Of a DNA stretch of 64,000 nucleotides, positions 55,330 through 64,000 are shown piece after piece. The stretch comes from Porpolomopsis calyptriformis. Lineage: Eukaryota; Basidiomycota; Agaricomycetes; Agaricales; Hygrophoraceae. Below the pieces are notes generated by a model, which was given only the letters and a program-made list of their open reading frames with translations, was not told the DNA's origin and made no database searches. Position numbers and translations under genes: made by a program. The stretch is taken from NCBI GenBank assembly GCA_951640195.1, contig OX621163.1:3968001-4032000 (forward strand), read 5' to 3'. Positions within the stretch are counted from its first letter, which is position 1. Each line of letters starts with the position of its first letter.

Positions 55330-56850
55330 TCCACAGTTCCTTTGAGCGTTGCCATCTCCCCCTCGACAAGTATCTCAATCTTCTGTGTAAGGTCGCCCTT
55401 GGCTACAGCGGTGGTGACATGGGCAATCGAGCGAACTTGATCGGTTAAACTTGAGCACATTCGATTGACCTTTTATAAGAATGAGATAAGGCAACCGTAC
55501 ATCCACATAAAAACTCAAAAATAGACACTTACATTCCTGACAAGCTCGAACCAAACACCTTCCACGTCTGGAACATGCGCTTGCCCCCCGAGCTTCCCTT
55601 GACTGCCTACTTCCAGTGTCACCCTCGTCACTTCCGCCGCCAACGCACGGAGTCGCACGACCATACCGTTCACGGTGTTCTTCAAATCTAAGATCTCGCC
55701 GCGTCCACTTCGATCTGCTTGGACAAGTCTCCTAGTGCGACTGCCTTGGTGACTTTTGCAATCGACCGGACTTGACTAGTGAGATTAGCGGCAAGGTTGT
55801 TGACTACGCCTGTGAGTTCTCGCCAGGTTCCTTCGACGTCGAGGACAAGAGCTTGTCCGCCGAGTTTACTAAATAGTAATTCTGCATGTTGCAGCCAACG
55901 AGGGGTGGTAAAAGATCACTTACCCTTCTGTGCCGACCTATTGACTGACTCGAGTAACCTCCTTAGCGAACTGTCCCAATTTATCGACCTATGTACAATA
56001 TAACGGTAGCGTACAATGGAATTATGATAGAGTAATTCGCACCATAGTATTGATAACGTCTTTGAGTTGGACCATGACAACGCCCTGTACTGGCACGGTT
56101 ATCTTCTGAGATAAGTCACCCCTAGCGACGGCGTTACAAACACGAGCGACATCTTGGACTTGTGCATTGAGCAACCGCAGCTCCTCGACGGCACTCATCC
56201 CGCTCTCGAACGCAACGGAAGACAAACCGACAGAAGGGTCGGTGTACACATGTCTCATGGTGGTGGCGTCGGTGGTGACCCTCCCGCAGGTCGGGCAGGT
56301 GGAGTGATGTCCATGGGAAAAGGCCGGCGCGGAGGCCGTTGTGGTGTAAAGGTATCGGGTGTGCTTGGTTGGGGCAAAGCCTGTGAGGTTTTCGAGGGAG
56401 GAATGTTCCGGGCGGCCATTTGGGGGTGGACAGGGGATGGTGGATGGATGGTCGTCATCTCGTGGTTCCATTTCGACGTCCTGTTCGGTGGTGCCATTAT
56501 TGTTGCTTGGATGGGACTCACCGTTGGCGATGATGTGATGATAGATAGAATGCGGTGAAAGCTCGTTGGTGAAGGAGGGTATATCACCCACACTTCGTCT
56601 CTTTTTTGTATCTGGTCCGTTCAATTGCCAGCTCTCGGACGCTTTAATGGAAGCAAGCGTGTCTTCTGCAGTGTACATCCGTCTCGCCATTGCACTGAGC
56701 GACCTGAGGATGATATCCATCTGTTTATCTGTGGGGCCATCGTATCTGGGGATTGGAGCCGCCGAAGGACCAAGCTCATAGATGGACAAGAGAGCGACAA
56801 GATACGGGATGGTGATTGATTGTCGACGATGTTGGTCATCGTCAACGACA
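55330..56850 (-). pseudogene. Group III (Nik1/Os-1 type) histidine kinase, N-terminal HAMP part
   Basis: The first exon encodes YELGPSAAPIPRYDGPTDKQ and a low-complexity part, then tandem HAMP repeats start: [75 protein letters not shown] arrays are the osmosensing and fungicide-target part of cytosolic hybrid kinases upstream of the HOG pathway. There are at least three introns. A TAG stop (VSQ-stop-VGTEG) and a frameshift at EVDA/GEIL break the frame, and the gene ends after the third repeat; the kinase and receiver domains are absent. Confidence 0.8.
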
Positions 56851-56913
56851 GCGAGGAGGAGGAGGGTAATAAGCTCAACACGTGCAGAACCGTTTCCTCA
56901 TCTTATCTCTCAC

Positions 56914-57113
56914 CATGTCTTCCAATTCCAAAACCTCTCCTCAATCAACGCACAAAATCCTACGAATTCTTCGGTCCTCCGGGCGCCCTTTTCGTCACCC
57001 TCTCCGTCCCCTTCACAACCTACTTCCTCTACTTTGCCTGCTCAGAGCATTCAGGCGGTTGCCCACCCCGCCTCCCACTCGAGACACTCAAACACAGCCG
57101 GCCTTGGCTCTGA
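56914..57113 (+). pseudogene. C-14 sterol reductase (ERG24-type), first-exon fragment
   Basis: ATG 56914 gives MSSNSK; after a one-base shift the frame continues LNQRTKSYEFFGPPGALFV, TLSVPFTTYFLYFACSEHSG and GCPPRLPLETLKH, the first membrane segment region of the ergosterol-pathway C-14 reductase. It stops at TGA 57111. It lies head-to-head with the Nik1 fragment and tail-to-tail with the TRAPPC11 fragment, so its ends are breakpoints. The rest of the gene is absent. Confidence 0.7.
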
Positions 57114-57740
57114 TTCTGCCCGTTTATCGGACTGTACTTTTTGAATAACTCGTATGACTTTGTGTACAGCTGCAGTTGACAACGAGGAAAAAAACAGGGG
57201 CAATTGTCTTTGAACCGGCTGCGCAATGAGTTGGCCAAGAGGATGATACGGACCTCCAAGATGATCGTTAGATGATCCACCTTCTTCTCGTTCACGAATC
57301 CGGGGGAGGTCTGCAGGGCCCGCACCATAATCAGATCAACCAGACATCGTCCGATATTTGCATGCTTACCTCCATCTTCAGAGCGGCCAGAAAACGTTCC
57401 CTTCTCAATTGTGTACCGAGCTGCCATGTGATAATAGTAACCAGGATGTTGCAATGCATGACTCGCATTTATCCCAGCGTTGGCTTGGATGGTCAAAGGT
57501 ACGGAAGAGCGTGAGGTGGAGGATAAGGATACAGGGGCGGGGAGATGAGATGGGATGGTGAGTGTGGATTGCGTGCCCTGCTCGAGATTCGGCAAAGACA
57601 CGGTATCTGGAGTATCGAAAATACTGTTTGAAACTTGAGGAGTGACGAGGAAAGGATGATACGCAACTGTCTTGCCATCCAGCTCCAAAACTCGTACGTC
57701 TCTTCACCAATCCCCCAACCACGCGAAAAGTCGGCAAAGC
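57090..57740 (-). pseudogene. TRAPPC11 (foie gras domain) internal fragment
   Basis: The - strand encodes FADFSRGWGIGEETYEFW, SWMARQ, intron, YRVFAE, then with a one-base shift LEQGTQSTLTIPSHLPAP, HALQHPGYYYHMAARYTIE, intron, SPGFVNEKKVDHLTIILE, intron, LYTKSYELFKKYSPINGQ. These steps match the foie gras region of TRAPP complex subunit 11, a vesicle-transport factor. The frame stops at the junction with sterol reductase sequence near 57090. The frameshift and missing ends mark it as a gene fragment. Confidence 0.72.
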
Positions 57741-58109
57741 GGGGGGCGTGAGTATTGTGATGCGAGAGCGCAAGCGTGTGCTCGTTATTTGGTCTGTCGG
57801 CCGTACGACCCAAAGGGCCGTCTCGGTCCTTCAGAGGGCGGGGACGGGGACGTGGGTGGTGACAGGTGGTGGTCAGGACGGGGTTGAGCGGAGAGGGGTC
57901 GTGGTGGGGTGAGGGCAAGGGCACACCCCAAGAACGGGCACGTCTGCCCATTCTGGGGGTGCTCCCTCCACCCCTCTTGTGTCGGCCGGGATTCGCGAGG
58001 GGATGGGGGACGGGGGCAAGGAGGAGGCGGCGGCGGCGGCGATGGTGGTGGTGGTGGTGAGGGTGTTTGCTGATGTAAGTGCCAATGGGCGCTCGGTCGT
58101 GGTGGGGGC

Positions 58110-58365
58110 TGCAAGGCCCCGAAAGAATGGGCCCTAGATGGTCCTCTCTGCTAGCTAATGCCTGCTTGTAGAGCGTCTCAGCCTCGTCGTGTCGTCCCTG
58201 TGAGTTGTAAACGCCCGCGAGGTTGTGCGTCGACGTAAGTGTGGATGGGTGGTCAGCGCCCGCTTGAAGAGGGCCTAAGCCTCGTCGTACCGTCCTTGTG
58301 AGTTGTAAGCGCCCGCTCGAAGAGGGCCCCAGCCTCATCGTATCGTCCCTGTGACGGATAAACAA
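58110..58365 (-). pseudogene. Kinesin-light-chain-type TPR fragment
   Basis: The - strand has HPSTLTSTHNLAGVYNSQGR followed by HDEAETLYKQALASREDHLG, a 42-residue TPR unit of the kind found in fungal NLR-type and kinesin-light-chain proteins. Neighbouring DNA repeats part of the unit (AGTTGTAAACGCCCGC and variants), but frames differ. No start or end of a gene is visible. Confidence 0.65.
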
Positions 58366-58789
58366 GCGCGAGGTTGTCCATCGACGTAAGCGCGGGGGGG
58401 TGGGGTGGTTGGCGCGTCGCCAACGTAAGCGTGGGTGGGTGGTCGGCGTCTCGTCAACGAGGGGGTGGGGATCAAGGGCGAGGCCCTAACGCCCACCCAT
58501 CTCGGTCGCCGGTCGGGGGTCGGGGGTCATTGGTGGTGGTGGAGATGGTGGTGGAGGCGTGATGGTGGTGATGGTGGTGGTGACAATGGTGGTGGTGGTG
58601 GTGGTGATGGTGGTGGTGGTGTAGGGACAAGCCGCGCGAAACGGGTGAGCCGTAATGCTCACCCGTCTCACACTCAGGAGACCCCCCCCCCCACCTCGTG
58701 TGGAGGTGAAGGGGTTGTGGGGGGTCGGGACGTGGTGGGGGGGCGAGGGGAGGTGGTAGAGGTGGTGGTGGTGCTCAGGTACCACGAGT
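58366..58789. repeat. GC-rich stretch with TGG microsatellite
   Basis: GGTGGTGGTGAT-type triplets run from about 58,500 to 58,625 and recur near 58,740. Long frames across it are composition artefacts. Confidence 0.75.
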
Positions 58790-59360
58790 CACCGCGAACG
58801 AGTGGGCATCTCCGCCCGTTCATTCCGTGCGCTGGGCGACTCGCTAGGTCATCCCGGTCGTGCGTGGGACGGGGGCGAGGGCGAGGGCGGTCGGGACGCG
58901 GTGGGACAGCGAGGGGTGGTCGTGGGCACCACGACTCACCGCCAACGAGCGGGCATCTCCGCCCGTTCGTTTCGTGCCCTGGGCGACTCGCTAGGTCGTC
59001 CCTGTCATGCGTGGGACGAGGGCGAGGGCGTGGGGGGTCGGGACGCGGTGGGACGGCGAGGGGTGGTGGTGGTGGTGGTGGTCAGGCACCACGAGGCATC
59101 ACGGACGAACGGGCATGACCGCCCGTTCGTTTCGTGCGCCTGGGGTCGTCTAGGTCGTGCCTAGGGCGGGGACGACATCGCCGGGGGTCGGGATGCGGTT
59201 GAGCAGCGAGGGGGGATGGTGGGGGGGGACCAAGGGAACACCGCCAGAAAGGGCACGTCTGCCCATTCTGGGGGTGCTCCCTCCACCGCTGTTGTGTCGG
59301 CCGGGATTCGCGAGGGGTTGGGGGACGGGGGCAAGGAGGAGGAGGTGGCGGCGGTGATGG
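58790..59360. repeat. GC-rich minisatellite, unit about 140-160 bp, each with a hairpin
   Basis: About four units can be aligned. Each begins with a stem around a six-base loop: GAGTGGGC/GCCCGTTC near 58,800, GAGCGGGC/GCCCGTTC near 58,947, GAACGGGC/GCCCGTTC near 59,107 and a variant near 59,240. Between stems is a G-rich part (GTCGGGACGCGGTGGGAC). A further copy of the last unit is at about 57,930-58,030. Confidence 0.7.
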
Positions 59361-59404
59361 TGGTGGTCCTGGATGAAGGGGTGGTAGTGGTTAGCAGTTG
59401 GCAG

Positions 59405-59640
59405 CAAATAACAGCACGAAAAGAGTAGACCTTGAAGGTCTACAAGTCTGATGCTCACTAGGGCCGAAGCAGGGTGTGGCATCAGCAAAAGTGCAAAACT
59501 ATGCCAATGTCAGGTGACTCATCCAAGCCGTCATCAGAGAAAAAGGTCATACGCAGGGAAGTCTCCGCCGAAGGCGGCTGAAAAAATAGGCAGGGGTTTC
59601 AAAACCCTATCTTGAGATTCACGCAGGGAGATCAAGGAGT
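59405..59640 (+). other. Hairpin-rich segment, possible structured RNA
   Basis: Four near-perfect stems follow one another: GTAGACCTT/AAGGTCTAC, CTGATGC/GCATCAG, CCGCC/GGCGG around GAA, and GGGTTT/AAACCC. ACGCAGGGA occurs twice (near 59,554 and 59,622). No match to tRNA, 5S, U6 or RNase P was recognised. Confidence 0.35.
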
Positions 59641-59962
59641 AGCCATGCCCGAAGACGTTTCTACAAATACCAGTACTACATATCTACATATCTACGCAAT
59701 TACATGTGGTTGATATTAGATCCGAAGAAGAAAACAAGGAGGGAGAGGACTGCGTACTGCTGAATAAACACCCCCTGTTTTACTCTCACCGACACAGAAC
59801 ATGTCCATCTTCGAGACCCACTCTATTATCGCTATCCTCAAAAGCACACTCGAGACCAGCAAACAGAAAAGGTTTGAACAAAACTGGAAGGAAGCTGTAT
59901 GTTAAATTTTATTGTAATAACAAAAACATAGGTACGATCACTCACCGGCACCTTTAAAGGTT
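59641..59962. other. No recognisable feature
   Basis: Leader of the transposase-like gene; a small ORF here has no recognisable motif. Confidence 0.4.
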
Positions 59963-62060
59963 TTGGCTCGTGTCAAAAGTTGGCAAAAAAATGGGGGCGA
60001 ACAGCATCCCTTCCTAGAACAGCTGGAATGGGAAGGCAACATGGTTGAATACGTGAATTTCATTTATGCAAGGACACGCGTACATGGGAATGCTGCTAAA
60101 GACGCAGTCCCTGCATTGCTTGACAAACGTATTCCACTGCTAGGGCCTCGCTTTGTCCCTCCACCATATCTGTATCTGCAGAAACATCAGATGGCACCCA
60201 AAATTGAACCTGTGATTGCTCACCTCAAACCATTGAATGTAATTCACCCCGTCTACTTCATTAACATTAGCTTCTGCCCTTTGTGTGGGTCTAAGGACAC
60301 ATCCTGGGATGGGTGGAATACTAAAGGATCCCGAGACGTTCATGGAGTTAACCAAGAGGAAATGGCACTCAGCTTCCAGTTGCGATGCAAAGCCTGCCGC
60401 AGAGATGGACAGTTCTGTACTGCAACAACAAACCCAGGCTTTTGGGAGAAATGGGAGCACTGGAAGGTTCCACGTAAGAGAGAATTTTATAGTGATAATA
60501 CAGCGGGACTTACTGTGTGTATTACAGGCGGCATCCCACAGTTCTTTAAGCGATGTGCTGTCACTCATGAATTATTTGACTTTATTGTTGAGCTACGTCC
60601 TTCAGAGACTTCAGCAGGGTTGGCGATGCACATAAAGCGTACGTTTTATATGCTACAATGCATTCAGCTCACAATACTTATCTGCCATAGAGTTTCACTT
60701 ACTGGAACATCGCAAGCTTTTTCTCGAATATCTCCAAGTATTCCAGTCACGACAGCCAACCCTTTCAACCACTTCCACTCAAACCATTCCATGGAATAGG
60801 TGACACAACTGTTGCAACGAGGGCTGGATATGTATACGACACTAAATCAATTAGTGAAGATATGGTCAGTGAGGTGTATATAGAGTACAGCAAATGCACG
60901 CGGCAGCAGGAGTCCGATGAGTATGTGCGCTCACTAGCAGGTATACTTCCATTTGTGTTCTGGCAGTGTCACACTAACCAACCTATATCAGCAATCAGCC
61001 TGTCCCTTGACCACACCTTCTGGTGCACCTTGAAAGCCTCAGTTGCGAACTCCAAAAAGACCCGATTCAGCCCCCTCAAAGCCCTGCTGAGTGTCATCAA
61101 CGAAGCTAATGAGATTGTAGCTTAGGTAAGTGTATCATCATTAACTCACATTTGCGAGCACTAATGTTATGTTCCACAGCAATTCTGCCAAAGCCAGGCT
61201 AACGGAGAAATCGGTGAGGTCTTGGAGGGCCTGAAGAAGAGGTGTGAGCTTATCGGTGTACCTTACCCCAACATTGTGGTTGCCGACAACTGTTGTCACA
61301 TCCGGAGCGAAGTTACGCAATACCTTCCCAGTGCAGATGTGGTGCTCGACATGTACCACTTCATGATGAGGTATGTGAGCCTTTAAAACATGTTTACGCA
61401 AGGCTCACTAAGAAAGATAGATACCTTACATGTATTACCGGTGGGGCAAAACACGCCTATAGGAAGGACATCGCCAATGCCATTTTGAAGACACGAGCAG
61501 TTGGTCAGAAACCTGCTACATATTGGCCAAAGGATGAGCAGGCGAGGCGGCTACAGTTTGTGTATGACAGGTATGCAGGGAAGGGGGTATGGTTGGCAGC
61601 AGCACCAAAGGTACTTCCTTGCTATCAATTGGTTTGTTGAGCGCACTAAAAACTCATAATCAGGTACACAGTGATCAATTGCAGCATGTACTGAAGGGGT
61701 GTCTGTACCGCCGCAGACAAGATATACCATGCGATGGCAGCCAGATTGAAGGCTCTCACAAAGGGTGGAATGCGCTCCAACATGCGTATACAAGCGGTAT
61801 TGTGATGTTCACTGCCCTATGTCATGACTTTGTGCTCCGACGCAACATTCGAGTTGCCAGCATGGGTCGTTATCGTTAACCATCGGCCTTTATCCAGTCA
61901 GTGTATGGGTCCCATCACGTTCAACTTGCAAATTTCACAGCGCACCTTTGGAATTCAATCATTGAACAATCCCCATCCACTGATCTCTCACCACTCCCGA
62001 CCTTTCCGGTTACACAGACCAACAAGGCATTCGGTGTGATTGATTCTACCTATGCTGCTA
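59963..62060 (+). pseudogene. DDE-like transposase with N-terminal Cys cluster, decayed
   Basis: Exons separated by introns of about 50 nt encode NISFCPLCGSKDTSWDGW and LRCKACRRDGQFC (zinc-binding), GIPQFFKRCAVTHELFDFI, SLDHTFWCTLKAS, YPNIVVADNCCHIRSEVTQ, DVVLDMYHFMMR and CDGSQIEGSHKGWNALQHAY. The spaced Asp residues (LDHTF, VVADN) with later acidic residues look like the RNase H fold of a cut-and-paste transposase. I cannot name the superfamily. A TAG (EIVA-stop before an intron) and a frameshift near 60,750 show it is inactive. The C-terminal exon dissolves near 62,060, just before the satellite. Confidence 0.65.
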
Positions 62061-62261
62061 CCTAACTATATTATCGGCTTACTGGGGTGCCCAGTAACTT
62101 TTAGTCAAAAGCGCTATTTACTGAGAAGGCCATTAGATAGCCCTCACTCTCCCGATCACCAAGAGGATTTTTTTTTCACTTGGAACTTCCTGGTTGCCGC
62201 ACTAGGAGGTGTTTTGTCCCTCCAGAGTACCGCGTTAGAGGGGGCACGAGGAGCAAGCAGC

Positions 62262-64000
62262 TGAATCACCCTTTACCCCCCTTGCAACTGACTCTTACTG
62301 GGGGTCAATTCGGGGTTATTTGGGTGCAGGAATTCAATGGAATTAACCCCGAGTGGATAGGACCACTGGTTGCTGCTGCAGAGCCACTAGTCTTACCCTA
62401 CCCTTTGCAATAGGCAACTGTGATTGCTCAACATCCCCCCCTAGTAACTGACTCTTACCGGGGGTCAATTCGGGGTTAATCAACTGTAGGAATTCAATGG
62501 AATTGACCCCAAGTGGATAGAGCCACTGGTTACCACTGCAGAGCCACTAGTCTCCTCTTACCCCCTTATAAGAGGCAGCCACTATTGCTCATCATCCCCC
62601 CTAGTAACTGACTCTTACTGGGGGCCAATTCGGGGTTAAGCTGCTGTAGGAATCCAATGGAATCGATCCCAAGTGGATTGGGCAACTGGTTGCCACTGTA
62701 GAGCCACTAGTCTTCCTCCCCTCTTATAATAGGTAATTACATTGCTCAACATCCCCCCTAGTAACTGACTCTTACTGGGGGTCAATTCGGGGTTATTTCA
62801 CTGCAGTAATTCAATGGAACCAATTCCAAGTCGATTGGGTGACTGGTTGCCACTGTAGAGCCACTAGTCTTCCTCCCCTCTTATAATAGGTAATTACATT
62901 GCTCAACATCCCCCCTAGTAACTGACTCTTACTGGGGGTCAATTCAGGGTTATTCTGCTGTAGGAATTCAATGGAATCAATCCCAAGTTGATTGGGTCAC
63001 TGGTTGCCACTATAGAGCCACTAGTCTTCCTTCCCCCTTAAAATAGGTAATTACATTGCTCAACATCCCCCCTAGTAACTGACTCTTACTGGGGGTCAAT
63101 TCAGGGTTATTCCGCTGTAGAAATTCAATGGAATCAATCCCAAGTTGATTGGGTGACTGGTCGCCACTGTAGAGCCACTAGTCTTCCTTCCCCCTTAAAA
63201 TAGGTAATTACATTGCTCAACATCCCCCCTTGTAACTGACTCTTACTGGGGGTCAATTCAGGGTTATTCCGCTGTAGGAATTCAATGGAACCAATCCCAA
63301 GTTGATTGGGTGACTGGTCGCCACTGTAGAGCCACTAGTCTTCCTTCCCCCTTAAAATAGGTAATTACATTGCTCAACATCCCCCCTTGTAACTGACTCT
63401 TACTGGGGGTCAATTTAGGGTTAATCCGCTGTAGGAACTCAATGGAATCAATCCCAAGTTGATTGGGTGACTGGTTGCCACTATAGAGCCACTAGTCTTC
63501 CTCCCCCCCTTATAATAGGTAATTACATTACTCAACATCCCCCCTAGTAACTGACTCTTACTGGGGGCCAATTCGGGGTTATTCTGCTGTAGGAATTCAA
63601 TGGAATCAATTCCAAGTGGATTGGGCAACTGGTTGCCACTGTAGAGCCACTAGTCTTCCTCCTCCTTATAATAGCTAATCACTATTGCTCAACATCCCCC
63701 CTAGTAACTGACTCTTACTGGGGGTCAATTCAGGGTTATCCCGCTGTAGGAATTCAATGGAACCAACCCCAAGAGGATTGGGTGACTGGTTGGCACTGTA
63801 GAGCCACTAGTCTTCCTCCCCCCCCTTATAATAGGTAATTACATTACTCATCATCCCCCCTAGTAACTGACTCTTACTGGGGGCCAATTCGGGGTTATTC
63901 TGCTGTAGGAATTCAATGGAATCAATTCCAAGTTGATTGGGTGACTGGTTGCCACTGTAGAGCCACTAGTCTTCCTCCTCTCTTATAATAGGTAATTACA
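62262..64000. repeat. Satellite array, period 157-160 bp, at least 11 units
   Basis: The marker GTAACTGACTCTTACTGGGG recurs at steps of 160, 160, 157, 157, 157, 157, 157, 158, 157 and 159 bp to the end of the window, with AGAGCCACTAGTCTTCC and ATTCAATGGAATC in each unit. Units are highly similar except the first three, which are more divergent. The array continues past position 64000. Nothing coding is present. Confidence 0.93.

Noticed and set aside
58435..59164. Gly/Arg-rich open frames of 120-227 codons
   Set aside because: Composition artefacts of GC-rich minisatellite and TGG repeats; no start context or conserved motif.
62262..64000. CRISPR-like array
   Set aside because: Whole units of about 158 bp are repeated without unique spacers; a eukaryotic satellite.

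Overview
The window looks like repeat-rich nuclear DNA of a basidiomycete fungus, probably an Agaricomycete. The evidence is a fatty-acid synthase with its beta and alpha halves fused in one reading order, host-type introns of about 50 nt, Ty3/gypsy chromoviruses, a Plavaka-like CACTA transposase, and a DIRS-like (tyrosine-recombinase class) reverse transcriptase. No rRNA, tRNA or CRISPR array was found, and I see no convincingly intact housekeeping gene.

Left part (1-33.4 kb) is a nest of LTR retrotransposons whose history can be read from target-site duplications (TSDs) and restored reading frames. Element D (+ strand, oldest) is cut by element C (- strand). C is cut by element A (908-17750, - strand, TSD GCATG). 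A is cut by element B (8199-16752, + strand, TSD CCGC), and also by a LTR-like insert at 1735-2665. D is cut again by element E (21814-28761, - strand, TSD GTCAA) and by a 1.7-kb element F (28898-30596, TSD CCACC). D ends with a decayed LTR at about 33.4 kb. B carries a spliced antisense gene between integrase and its 3' LTR. Almost all in-frame stops in B and E are TGA at positions where CGA (Arg) fits, pointing to CpG decay.

Middle part (33.4-40.9 kb) holds a decayed Plavaka transposase, two LTR copies in inverted orientation, a DIRS-like element carrying a solo LTR of family E (TSD CTAGT), an AT-rich stretch, and then a short segment with what appears to be a complete type III hammerhead ribozyme (40739-40797) next to a degenerate relative.

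Right part (41-58.4 kb) is a mosaic of pieces of unrelated host genes: RasGEF 3' part, fatty-acid synthase lacking both ends, peroxisomal multifunctional enzyme 2 with internal loss, the HAMP part of a group III (Nik1-type) histidine kinase, the first exon of a C-14 sterol reductase, an internal piece of TRAPPC11, and TPR repeats. Most lie on the - strand and most carry stops or frameshifts. One coiled-coil ORF of unknown function (54234-55262) is open. The end (58.4-64 kb) has GC-rich minisatellites with conserved hairpins, a decayed DDE-like transposase, and an approximately 158-bp tandem satellite that runs out of the window.

All calls come from reading translations and repeats by eye; family names are from motif recognition and have not been checked by database search.
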